NCBI GenBank assembly: GCA_021018995.1
Contig: CM037596.1
Location: forward strand, 69,047,367 to 69,111,366
Reading direction: 5' to 3'
Source of the DNA: Chloranthus sessilifolius
Lineage: Eukaryota > Streptophyta > Magnoliopsida > Chloranthales > Chloranthaceae
DNA length: 64,000 nt
The notes beneath the pieces were generated by a model. It was not told where the DNA came from, did not search any database, and saw only the letters and a list, made by a program, of their open reading frames with translations. Shown one piece after another: positions 51,028-60,455 of this stretch (positions are counted from its first letter, which is position 1; every line of letters starts with the position of its first letter). Made by a program: the position numbers and the translations under genes.

Positions 51028-51894
51028 TCAGATCAACTCCGCATCAGATAGCCACAGGCTCAGTTCCTCGATGCTCCCATGGGACAGTATCGAGCACCAG
51101 ATCAGAAAGCCTCGAGCCACATCCCCTCTTACCAAGTAAAATCTTGGCACGGGCCCCATGACAGCCAAATGCTCTCCTAGCCAAATCTGAATAAGGAGTG
51201 GACTCCCTCTAAGGATCCCAACTTGGCCCGAGGCCGAGGCATCCAGGCCCCGATACATCTCAACTAGGACTAGGTGCACCAGTGAACGACCTCCCTCAAA
51301 TTCAGTCAAGACATCGCACAACCCGAGGGAAAATGACTCGCCCCCAGTAAAGAAGAGAACTTCCGATAGCAAATAAAGGGAAAAGGCCTTTACGTTGAAA
51401 GGATCTTGGATAGGCAACTTTCGGAGACTCGAGTTGCCAAAAAGTTCTCTCAGGAATTTCACCGAGCACCTGGTGGGTCCCCCGGCAAAGCCCTTCTCAT
51501 ACTCACCCCTCTTCAAACAAAGAACCGCGTGGACCGCCTTTGCATACCCCGGTCTAGGTACCACTTTGGCAAGTCCCCGATGCATCCTCAGGCCAGTAAT
51601 AGAGGCTAGCTCTTCCAAGGTTGGGGTAAGCTCCCTAGACCCAAATATGAAGACGTGGGCCTTATGGTCCCATGACGCCAAAGCCGCTTGCAAGAGATTG
51701 GGCGATAGAGGAATAACAAGGAGGGAGGAAAGGCGGGATAACCCGAGGTGATCCAGAACAACGAGCTCACCCTCGGCCAAGCTATCACACCAATTCTGCA
51801 AAAAACTGGGCCCCGGGTCCAAACAGGGAAGTATACTAGCCCCAGCCTCTGTATGAGAATTTGGGCCTTTCTTGGGAAGCTGGTCCATGGACAT
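51028..51894 (-). CDS. Antisense plant-mobile-domain-like ORF in Ogre-C
   Basis: Minus-strand frame. An ATG at 51894 (MSMDQLPKKGPNSHTEAG) is a better start than the more upstream codons, which run through the GGCGTATATA palindromes. Visible motifs: FLQNWCDSLAEGELVVLDHL, HVFIFGSRELTPTLEELASI followed by TGLRMHRG (the E.TPTLEE...GL signature of plant mobile domain/DUF7745-like proteins), SVKFLRELFG, YLLSEVLFFTGG and MYRGLDASASGQ. Host proteins with this domain act in gene and transposon silencing, but retroelements also carry it. Codon use looks protein-like. The antisense gene seems interrupted about once overall. Function here unknown. Confidence 0.7.
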   Translation of the reverse strand: MSMDQLPKKGPNSHTEAGASILPCLDPGPSFLQNWCDSLAEGELVVLDHLGLSRLSSLLVIPLSPNLLQAALASWDHKAHVFIFGSRELTPTLEELASITGLRMHRGLAKVVPRPGYAKAVHAVLCLKRGEYEKGFAGGPTRCSVKFLRELFGNSSLRKLPIQDPFNVKAFSLYLLSEVLFFTGGESFSLGLCDVLTEFEGGRSLVHLVLVEMYRGLDASASGQVGILRGSPLLIQIWLGEHLAVMGPVPRFYLVRGDVARGFLIWCSILSHGSIEELSLWLSDAELI

Positions 51895-52068
51895 ACAAAG
51901 TTGGTCTTTATGGAAATCAGCCAATGTAGGGCGACAGACCCGCTCTAAAAAAAATAGGGGAGAGGAAAGAAAGAAAAAAGAGCTGCAAAAAGGCCAAGCC
52001 CGGGTGAAAAGGGAAGCAAAGAGGGCCAGGTTCGGGTTATAAAGAACCTGTCGAGCCCAGTTATATGA

Positions 52069-52184
52069 GGCGTATATAATATATACGCCAAGGCAAAATT
52101 TTAAAATATTTTTCCAGGTGTATATATTATATACGCCAAGGCAACATGCCAGATGTTTTGCCAGGCGTATATATTTTATACGCC
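52069..52184. repeat. Three GGCGTATATA near-palindromes upstream of antisense ORF
   Basis: At 52069-52089 (perfect), 52117-52137 and 52164-52184, spaced 47-48 bases. On the minus strand they lie 175-290 bases upstream of the ATG at 51894, a promoter-like position. Confidence 0.85.
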
Positions 52185-52479
52185 CAGCCAAATTTAGGCT
52201 TTAATGGCCCAACAAGCCCTCTGTATGCTCTAGAACAAGGCTCGGTCACTCTTAGAAGCCCACGTATCACCGGGCGATGGTGCGCGCATCCCCAAATGGC
52301 CCCTCGAGCTCCCTTTGATTGGCCCAAAGGGACCGTGCTACAGTAAATGGATCTAGATCGGTAAGCACCCGCCGAGTGCTCCCATAAAATCATAAAGTCA
52401 AAAAAAGAGAGAAAAAAGATTCACATAAAATAACAAAAAGAGAGAAAAAAAGAAAAATCTTGAAACACGACACTTTTCA

Positions 52480-53870
52480 CAAAAGAGCGTCACAACGCCT
52501 GTTTGCCCCACTCCAAGAGCCGTGTTAAGTCAATTCAGAATGATCGGATTCACCCGAAAATTCTCAAACCCTGTTTTACACAGGGACACCTCATGCCTGA
52601 TCCGACAGGCGGAATACTGGCCACATTTACCCCCGATCATTAGGAAACTGCTCCTAAACCCACTTCCCTAAACAAGATAGCGAGGTCTAATTTATTTAAA
52701 GACCAAGACCACGCATCCCCGGGAGTCAAGACCTGATCCGACAGGTAAACCAAGGACCTATCACGATAATACGCACGTCCTTGAGGGGTATCAACATGGC
52801 AAGCTGGTTTACCTAATGATACATGCAAAAATAAAAATGGTTTGAGCATGCTCAAGGTCTCGAACTGACATGTGCAAAAAAAAAAAAGAAAAAGAAGAAG
52901 AAGAAGAAGAAGAAAAAAGAAAAAAGAAGGAGAAGGTTCGGGATAACAACCTTTTGTTATGTAGTTAAAATCCTGAGTAGGTTGACCCCACCTTCCAAGC
53001 TTTGGCACTGATCATCCACCTTCTGATCTATGATTGACCAAGAGTGCACCCGACTTCAGACCATTCGAAAAGTCTATTGTCAGTTGAAACTGACCTGTCA
53101 AAAATGAAATTACAACCAACCAAACCATGTGCAAACATACAAACCGAAGGGCTCATTCCCTTTTATTTCCTTTTATGCAGGCTTAAAACCTGTATAGGCA
53201 CGGTGTCTCTATTGAATGTACACACTTGCGTCTGGGTATCCGTAGGATGGTTGTTTGTCCTCGTAAATTGTACCTTAGGGTCGAGGCTTCCGTTCGCGCC
53301 TATTTGCTGCTTATCACCCCTGATGGGTATCTGTATGTATATAGTTAGTAAGATGTGATTTCATTAGGGATGGAAGCTAGAATTGACCATCTCTTTCGAT
53401 GGATGTTTGGTCCTACCCCAATTTTTTTTAGCTTTATCTCGAGTTAAGGCACTCCGGTTCGTGTGAATCAGGAGTACCTCACTGCCAGAACGTGCACGTC
53501 CCGAAGGTGTACCTCTCCCCGACGGAGCGCACACACCCTTAAAGCGTATCAACTGGCATTTGATCTACCTAAAGAGTTGTGCAAGAATAAAATTACTAGA
53601 GGTCCTTGAGCTTTGCTTAGAGGCCTTGAAACAAAAGAAAATTTAAAAAAAAAAAATAACACACAAAAATTCACTTTGAAAATGGGCATGCATTCCCAAG
53701 AAGTGTCGCGACATCAATATTCGCTTCACTTGGGTAAATCATGCTAAAGCAACCTCGAGGTTGATGGGTTCGTACAAGGACACTGAGCCTTACCTAGGTA
53801 AGGGCACCCGTGGCCAATCCAATGAAGTTGTCGATACCCCATAGGATTGGACACCATTTAGGCCTTCGCT
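52480..53870 (+). repeat. Diverged duplication in Ogre-C 3' region
   Basis: Blocks near 52480-52620 and 53698-53850 (GTCAnAACGCC or GTCGCGACATC, later TTCTCAAACCCTGTTTTACA against related sequence) resemble each other and the duplicated units of Ogre-A at 23740-23890 and 24670-24800. The alignment is patchy; boundaries are approximate. Confidence 0.45.
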
Positions 53871-54230
53871 TTGTGTACTTCGCGTCGACCCCGAAGCATA
53901 GATCGATCACCCCGTTTCATGGAGCTGTCTAGTTCAAATTAATACTCAACATTACAAATCTATAATTTCCCTCAGAAAGTGGACGATATCCCGGCTAGTG
54001 GGCTTACACTTTCTGTGATCATCACAGTTATGCCCAGTAATGTCGCAATGCGCTTGGGGACTGTTAGCTTTGAGGTATGGACGATATCTCGAAATGAGAG
54101 GGCTTACGTACACTCACCATCACCATGGATGTTTGAGAATTGAGTTGAACCAAGCGGACCCATCAAACGTGCCTTGGACCTCTTCGAATGTCTCTTGTCT
54201 TTGGCGTCCGATCATTAGTGATCGAATACC

Positions 54231-54240
54231 AAAGAGGGGC
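54231..54240 (+). other. Ogre-C polypurine tract
   Basis: AAAGAGGGGC, 3 bases before the 3' LTR; identical to that of Ogre-A. Confidence 0.8.
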
Positions 54241-54243
54241 ATC

Positions 54244-54449
54244 TGTAGACACCCAAATTCGGCTCAAGGCCCGATTAGTCTGTGCTTCGAGAGAGATGCA
54301 CTCCTGTGCTTTCGATGGCATCCTTGAACCCTTAGAAACCAACCCAGACCTTTAGGAATCACCCTGAACCCATTAGAACCATTCCCCTAGCCCTTAGAGA
54401 TCACCCCTAAACCCTAGGATCCCTTCCTAGTCCCAACTTAAACCCTTCT
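54244..54449 (+). repeat. Ogre-C 3' LTR (short initial part)
   Basis: 206 bases matching the start of the 5' LTR (37177-37382) with about a dozen differences by eye. After AACCCTTCT the sequence continues directly as Tekay-2. Confidence 0.9.
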
Positions 54450-55057
54450 CCATGCCTTTCAGTCTTGTGCCTCAATGGATACAAATGACAATTGAAAATG
54501 GTGTCAAACATCCACATCTCACTTGGTAAGTCCACTCTATTGATCGATGAACCGGACCCCTGCCTGCCCTGGGTCATCTGTGCCTTCATAGTCTCAAAAT
54601 TCACGATATATGGAAAAGGTTCGTGTAACTCAATCTCAGTACTATACGTCATATAACAATCTATTGCATTGGACACATTAGAATGATTTAACTCGTACAC
54701 TCGATTGTCTATTTTTGTACAAAGGGTGTCCGGTTTGTTACCCTCATACATATTCTAGTAGAATAGTCTCACTAAACGGGGGTAGTAACACTCGTGAAAT
54801 GGTTCGAGTATATTCTCCAATCACGCCTTAGTGATATATTCAAATGCCCATTGTGTCTCACCCCTCTTCGCAAATAGTTTCTTATCTATGCTCCACTCGG
54901 GCTCAAAATCCTTGTCAGCCCACCACTCACTGGGCCGTTCATGAGGTGGTGGTGGCTATGACGGCTGTTGTGGTGGCGGTGGTGCCAAAGAACCTGCTTG
55001 TGATGAGGGTTTCTTCGAAGTGGCGTCCTTCGACGTTTGTCGAGTCTTAGGCGCCAT
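54450..55057 (-). pseudogene. Extra Tekay ORF (copy 2), N-terminal part
   Basis: Same kind of protein as 26866-28173, starting at the ATG at 55057. Kept segments include NMYEGNKPDTLCTKIDNRVY, ELNHSNVSNAIDCYMTYSTE and IELHEPFPYIVNFETMKAQM. The two copies differ mostly at scattered positions. Broken, and cut by Ogre-C. Confidence 0.6.
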
Positions 55058-55316
55058 AACACCCACAACAAATTACCAAGCTAGGGTTTTCCAAAAAACT
55101 AAAGAATCTAAGGCAAAATGCAGAAATGAAAATTTCAAACTCTCAAAAGTTTAAGATTTACCTTTTTGAAGCTATTGAATCTTAATCCTACGAAGAATTG
55201 AGCTCCAAAAGACGTTCAATCGAAGTCTCCAAGCAAGAGCCCAAGAAAACACCCAAGAGAAAATTTTAAGTTTCTAATTTTTTTGAAGCAAAAATCGAAC
55301 GACCTATATATATAGT
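55058..55316 (-). promoter_or_regulatory. Leader and TATA box of the extra Tekay ORF (copy 2)
   Basis: TATA-like CTATATATATAG at 55305-55316. The leader motif GGAAAACCCTAG ends at 55081, and the same splice-donor-like AGGTAAATC as in copy 1 lies near 55157-55165. The ATG is at 55057. The TATA box sits directly downstream, on the minus strand, of the ATCGATCGAT array. Confidence 0.5.
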
Positions 55317-55670
55317 GTCGAAATAGATCGATCAATTTTAAAAATGATCGGTTGGTTTCTCTCATAAATGCACTAGTCGATGATTTTGATCGATTGATTT
55401 CAAATTGAACGGTCGATTTCCAAATTTCGATCGAACAATCACTTATTTCTTTCGATCGGTCGAAATGCCCATTTCGATCGGTCGGTTTTTCATTTAGTTC
55501 AAAACTTCTTCTCTAATTTTATGATTTCATTCGATTAGTGTTCCTTTCGATCGAACGGTTTAAAACCGATTGATCGGTTTTAATTTTGATCTATCGGTTT
55601 TGTCAAACATAGCCTGCTTCTCAATTCTGTCAAATCGATTGATCGGTTTATGTTTCGATCGGTCAGTTTG
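55317..55670. repeat. ATCGATCGAT-rich array, upstream of extra ORF (copy 2)
   Basis: Same kind and position as 28430-28810, with GATCGGTTGG, TCGATCGAACGG and CGATCGGTCGGTTT variants; many point differences from copy 1 but the same density. Confidence 0.82.
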
Positions 55671-55870
55671 ATAGAAAACTTTAGATTTTTTATTTTTATT
55701 TTTTCACTTCAAATCAATTTCAACTTCCTACATTGTCATTTACATGGTCCTTATGACCCAACCAAGTCAATGTCTAACATCAAACTTCACATTTTTTTAT
55801 CTCACATGAATTTACATTTTAACACTTTATGTTCATAATTGTTCACATAGTATTTACAATTTTTCTTTAT

Positions 55871-56987
55871 TCTCATTGAAAAACTATGGGTATTGATAGC
55901 GAATCTCTGTCTCGTTTTCCCATGTAGCCTGATCTACTGGATGATTCTTCCATTTAACAAGTACTAATGGAATTCATTTCGTGCGCAAGACTTGCTCTTT
56001 CCAATTGAGTATTTGAATCAACTCTTCTATCATTGTCATATTCTCATACATCTTGATCAGTTGATCGTCCAAAATGTGAGTCGGATCCTTCACATACTTT
56101 CAAAGCATAGATACATGAAACACGCTATGTACCCTATCCAGTTGTGGAGGTAACATAATTTATAAGAAATTTCACCAACTCTTCCCAAAACTTCAAAGGG
56201 TCCAAAGTAGCGTGGGCTTAGCTTTCCCTGCTTTCCAACTCTCCTGACACCTTTGATCGGTGAGAACTTAACGAATACGTGATCTCCAACATGAAAATCA
56301 ACACTTTTCCTCTTGATATTGGCATAACTTTTCTGTCTGTTCTGAGCCAACTTGATTCTTTCTTTAATCACACGAACGATAGTCGCATTGCTTTCAATTA
56401 TTTTCAGACCCAAAACAACTTTTCTCCGGTCACTTCCCAATTGATTAGTGATTTACATCACCATCCATATAGTACCTCATAAGGTGCCATACCGATACTT
56501 GTCTGAAAGCTATTATTGTATGCAAACTCGATCAATGGTAAATGTTGATCCCATGATCCCTAAAAATCAAGCATACATGCTCTGAGCATATCCTCTATGA
56601 TCTGATTCACCTGTTCTGTTTGTCTATCCGTTTGTGGGTGGAATGCCAAACTAAAGTCTAACCGTGTACCCATTCCATCTTGAAACTTTTGCCAAACTTT
56701 GAAGTGTATAATGGGTCACGATCCGAAACAATACTAACTTGAATACCATGTAAACGGACTATCTCTTTCATGTACATCTCTACTAATCCTCCTGCCGTAT
56801 ACATCGTATTGTATGGCAAAAAGTGAGCTGATTTGGTTAATCGATAAATGACTACCCAAATGGGATTGTGTCTTTTCGCTGTCCATGGTAATCTCAATAT
56901 GAAGTCCATAGAGATTGACTCCCATTTCCACTCTGGTATTGGCAGAGGCTGTAATAAACATGCCAGATGTTTGTGATCTACCTTCAC
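55871..56987 (-). pseudogene. Tekay-2 integrase with chromodomain end
   Basis: Core entry KWESISMDFILRLPWTAKRH (56658-56987), later RQKSYANIKRKSVDFHVGDH with VFVKFSPIKGV and SPRYFGPFEVLGRVGEISYK (56090-56440). The end, about 55885-55945, reads HPVDQATWENETEIRYQYP, the C-terminal chromodomain residues usual in Tekay elements. Broken. Confidence 0.83.
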
Positions 56988-57934
56988 TTGCTAACATACT
57001 AAACACTTTGACATGTACTCAACAACATATTGTTTTAAACCTCTCCACCAGTAGTTCTTTCTCACATCCTAGTACATCTTGGTGTTACCAGGATGAATAG
57101 CATATTTAGACTTGTGGGCCTCATCTAAGATGGTTTACCAAAGGTCGACATCCATTAGTATGCACAGACGTCCCCTGAATAATAAGGAACCATCCTACTT
57201 AATTACAAAATTCAGTCTACTGCCATCCATCACACCCTGTCTAATTTTTACTAACTCTGGATCTTTCATCTATAGATCATGAAGGTGATCTAAGATTATC
57301 GATCGAATTGTAATGTTAGCCAATAGGGCTTCTGATGCTTGTACCTCAATCTTTATGTCATACAAAGAAAGGTCCTCTAGCAGCTTCCATCTATGGATCC
57401 CCATAACAAGGCTAGACAAGAGAGCCAAACTCTTTCGACTCAAGGCATCTGCTACCACATTCACCTTGCCTAAATGATACTGAATGGTGCAATCATAGTC
57501 CTTGAGAAATTTCATCCATCTTCGTTGCCTCATATTTAGTTCCTTCTGGGTAAACAGATATCGAAGACTCTTATGATCCGTGAATATCTTGAAGGTCTCT
57601 CCATAAAAGTAGTGTCTCCATATCTTCAATATGAAGATCACTGCTAGTTATAAATCATGTGTTGGATAGTTTTTCTCGTGGTCCTTAAGCTGTCTCGACC
57701 CATAAGCAATAACTTTCTTATCCTAGTTGAGCACACAACCTAAACCACTGTGTGAAGCATCACTGTACACAGCAAACCCTCCACTGCCTGAAGGAATAGC
57801 CAACACCAGTGCTTAGTTAACCTCTTCTCGAATTCTTGGAAACCCTTCTCACACTCATCAGTCCATTCAAACCTTACATCTTTTCTTGTAAGCTTCGTGA
57901 GCAGTCTAAAAATCTTTGAAAATCTCACTACAAA
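56988..57934 (-). pseudogene. Tekay-2 RNase H and integrase zinc region
   Basis: RNase H remains at 57270-57641 ([52 protein letters not shown]) and 57740-57928 (EWTDECEKGFQEFEKRL). The tract 57688-58048 is almost identical to Tekay-1. Confidence 0.82.
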
Positions 57935-58693
57935 TCATTTGTAGTACCCAGTTAGACCAAGGAAACTGCGAACCTCCGTCACAGTCTTTAGTTGTTCCCA
58001 TTCCACAATTGCCTCGATCTTTGCTGGATCCACTATAGCACCATCCTTTGAGAATACATGTCCCAAAAAACTGACATTCTTTAACCAAAACTCACACATA
58101 CTAAGCTTTGCATATAATTGGTGTTCACGCAGTGTTTGTAGAGCAATCCTCAGATGTCGTTCATGCTCCTTCTTGGTATTCGAGTAGATGAGGATGTCAT
58201 CTATGAATACTACTATACAAGTATCATGGTGTGGTTTAAACACCCGATTCATTAGATCCACGAATGACGTCGGTGCATTGGTCTATCCAAATGGCATCAC
58301 CAAGAATTTGTAGTACCCATATCTTGTCCTAAATGCCGTCTTCTGTAAGTCCTCGACCTTCACTCTCAATTGATGGTATCTAGATCTCAGGTCGATCTTG
58401 GAAAGGAATCTCACACCCTATAATTGATCAACCAAATCATCTATCCTGGGTAAAGGGTATCGATTCTTGATCGTTAACTTATTCAGCTGATGATAGTCGA
58501 TGCACAATCCCATCGACCTGTCCTTCACAAACAAGACCGATGCTCCCCAAGGAGACACACTAGGTCTTACATATCCTTTATCTAGGAGTTCTTGTAATTG
58601 ATCCTTCAACTCCTTCAACTCAGCTGGAGCCATTCGATATGGTGCTTTAGATACTGGCTCCGTACCCGGTGCTAAGTCAATGGTGAACTCCAC
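57935..58693 (-). pseudogene. Tekay-2 reverse transcriptase
   Basis: RT remains: [34 protein letters not shown], active site [31 protein letters not shown] and [10 protein letters not shown]. Same arrangement as Tekay-1. Broken. Confidence 0.87.
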
Positions 58694-59292
58694 TTCTCTA
58701 TCCGGTGGTAATCCCAGCAGCTCATATGGAAAAAATCCTCAAACTTGCATGCAATCGGAATCTCAGTTACGTTGTTATTCTCCTCTTTGTGCTCTTTCAA
58801 AAAAGCTAGGTAACCACTGCATCCCTTATTTACCAACTGCTCAGCACTAATCGCGGAGATAAGCGGTACAAAAGTCGATCGCATTCCTAGAAACCTAAAT
58901 GATCTTCTCGTATTCGGTCTAAAGGTAACCACCTTTCTCTGACAATCAACACTTGTGCAATGTGTGGACAACCAGTCCATGCCAAAGATTATATCAAATC
59001 CTTGCATATCCAACAGGATCAAACTCGCCACTAATTCATGACTGTCGTAATCCTTGATGGTGACTATGACTGACCGACAAACTATATCAGTACTAACTAA
59101 ATTCCCCTTCGGGACTGACATCGTCAAAATAAAGTCCAAGGCCTCGAGAATGACCTTCACTTTCTTCACAAGCTGCGGTGTAATAAACGAGTGGGTAGAC
59201 CCGGGGTCTATCAACACTCTTGCTTCATAACAAAGAAAATCTCCTTTACTGTACATTTGTAAGGTACCTATATCGTACACATATTTAAGCAA
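58672..59292 (-). CDS. Tekay-2 protease
   Basis: Open for 206 codons. Retropepsin-like [20 protein letters not shown] at the active-site loop, [20 protein letters not shown] (GMDWL motif) and a linker towards [22 protein letters not shown]. Better kept than the Tekay-1 copy. Confidence 0.85.
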   Translation of the reverse strand: MLKYVYDIGTLQMYSKGDFLCYEARVLIDPGSTHSFITPQLVKKVKVILEALDFILTMSVPKGNLVSTDIVCRSVIVTIKDYDSHELVASLILLDMQGFDIIFGMDWLSTHCTSVDCQRKVVTFRPNTRRSFRFLGMRSTFVPLISAISAEQLVNKGCSGYLAFLKEHKEENNNVTEIPIACKFEDFFHMSCWDYHRIEKWSSPLT

Positions 59293-59544
59293 TTTACTTA
59301 TGTGTCAAAAGTTAAGCACGTAAGAAATTAGATTAAAAAACTACTTCTTAATATTCATGCATCTTCTCCATCTAAAATTTAAATCAATGACATAATTTAA
59401 TTTAAAAAGTATTTCACCTTGAATGACGTCATTACTATTTTGGTCATCTTGAGCTGTTACGGCATATGCTCGTCCTTATACCATAGGGTTCTTCGTCTAT
59501 AACAGCCTAGGCATAGGAGCTGATGCCGTCCTCTCCTTCCTCAT

Positions 59545-60399
59545 CTATGGGCAATTCTTGGTCATATGCCTCATTTTTCCATATTTGAAGCACACGCCTG
59601 TACCCCGCCTACAATCTGCAGTCTTGTGATACTTGCCACACTTGGCACATGTTGTAGCTGGGGCAGATGATGCTGCCCTAGAGAATTCTTGAGTAATTGA
59701 CACTCCAGTAGTAGTCGTAGGACTCTCATAACAGATCGGTCTCACAGACGTAGGCATAGGTAGCCTAGAGTAATTAGTCTGAGGTGGTCTGGAGTAATGG
59801 GTTTGCGTAAACTGCCTCTAAGTAGGTGCTACGAATCAGGACTTTTTGTTCACCGGTTCGTAGTTGCCTGACATCCCCTAACCTGCCTTACCCTTGTTCT
59901 GCTGATCTCTCCTCTTATACATATCTTCAATGACTTTCTCGGCAACCTGTGCCTTTCCCATCACTTTCGCGTAAGTCTCTAGTTCAATCACAGTGATTTT
60001 ATCACATAGAATCGACCTGAAACTATTTTCAAATTTATTGGCCTTCATAAGTTCAGTGGCCACATCACCCGGGGCAAATCTTGATAACCTTACAAACTCT
60101 GTACCATATTCTCGTACAGTCATCGCCCCTTGCTCCAAGGTCATAAACCTTGCTGCCATAGCCAACGCTATCCTCCGTCTATCATCTCTTTCTTCGTTCC
60201 TTTCCTGATTCATCTCATTTGGAGTACTCCTTTCTGAAACCTCTCTATCCCCCAATGTTACTCTATTGGAACTAGAGAGAAACTCATCCCCACTCCTCAA
60301 GTTCCTACTATGGCCGCCCCTTGTTCGACCCCTTCCTCTAGCAAGAAACCAAAGTTTCATTAGCAGAAGGCCCCTATACTCTGACAAAATCTTAAACAT
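59545..60399 (-). pseudogene. Tekay-2 gag
   Basis: Gag remains. The basic N-terminus is LARGRGRTRGGHSRNLRSGD. The capsid part reads RFMTLEQGAMTVREYGTEFV, RLSRFAPGDVATELMKANKF and LETYAKVMGKAQVAEKVIED. At 59545-59757 lies a CCHC zinc knuckle, CAKCGKYHKTADC, then CFKYGKMRHMTKNC. Zinc knuckles bind element RNA. Broken. Confidence 0.83.
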
Positions 60400-60455
60400 A
60401 TAATCTACATCTAAGGTTTGTCAAAAATCTCTAAAGCAAATGATTTGATATCAAC

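Larger units (their letters stand above)
48720..54230 (+). other. Ogre-C 3' noncoding region
   Basis: About 5.5 kb between pol and the polypurine tract. It holds a hairpin array (49368-49547), a 61-base tandem repeat (49850-50098), an A-rich microsatellite (50250-50290), an antisense ORF (50434-51894), three GGCGTATATA palindromes (52069-52184), a GAA-rich microsatellite (52870-52935) and blocks related to the duplicated 3' sequence of Ogre-A. The poly-lysine frame at 50214-50402 is not a gene. Confidence 0.8.
37177..54449 (+). mobile_element. Ogre-C (Ty3/gypsy, Tat/Ogre lineage)
   Basis: Plus-strand Ogre copy of about 17.3 kb inserted in the extra ORF of Tekay-2. Parts in order: 5' LTR, primer site, leader with repeats, gag with long low-complexity regions, protease and G-patch, intron, RT, RNase H, aRNH, integrase end, a 5.5 kb 3' noncoding region with an antisense ORF, polypurine tract and a short piece of 3' LTR. 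The large size is typical of Ogre. Coding parts are broken in many places. Confidence 0.92.
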
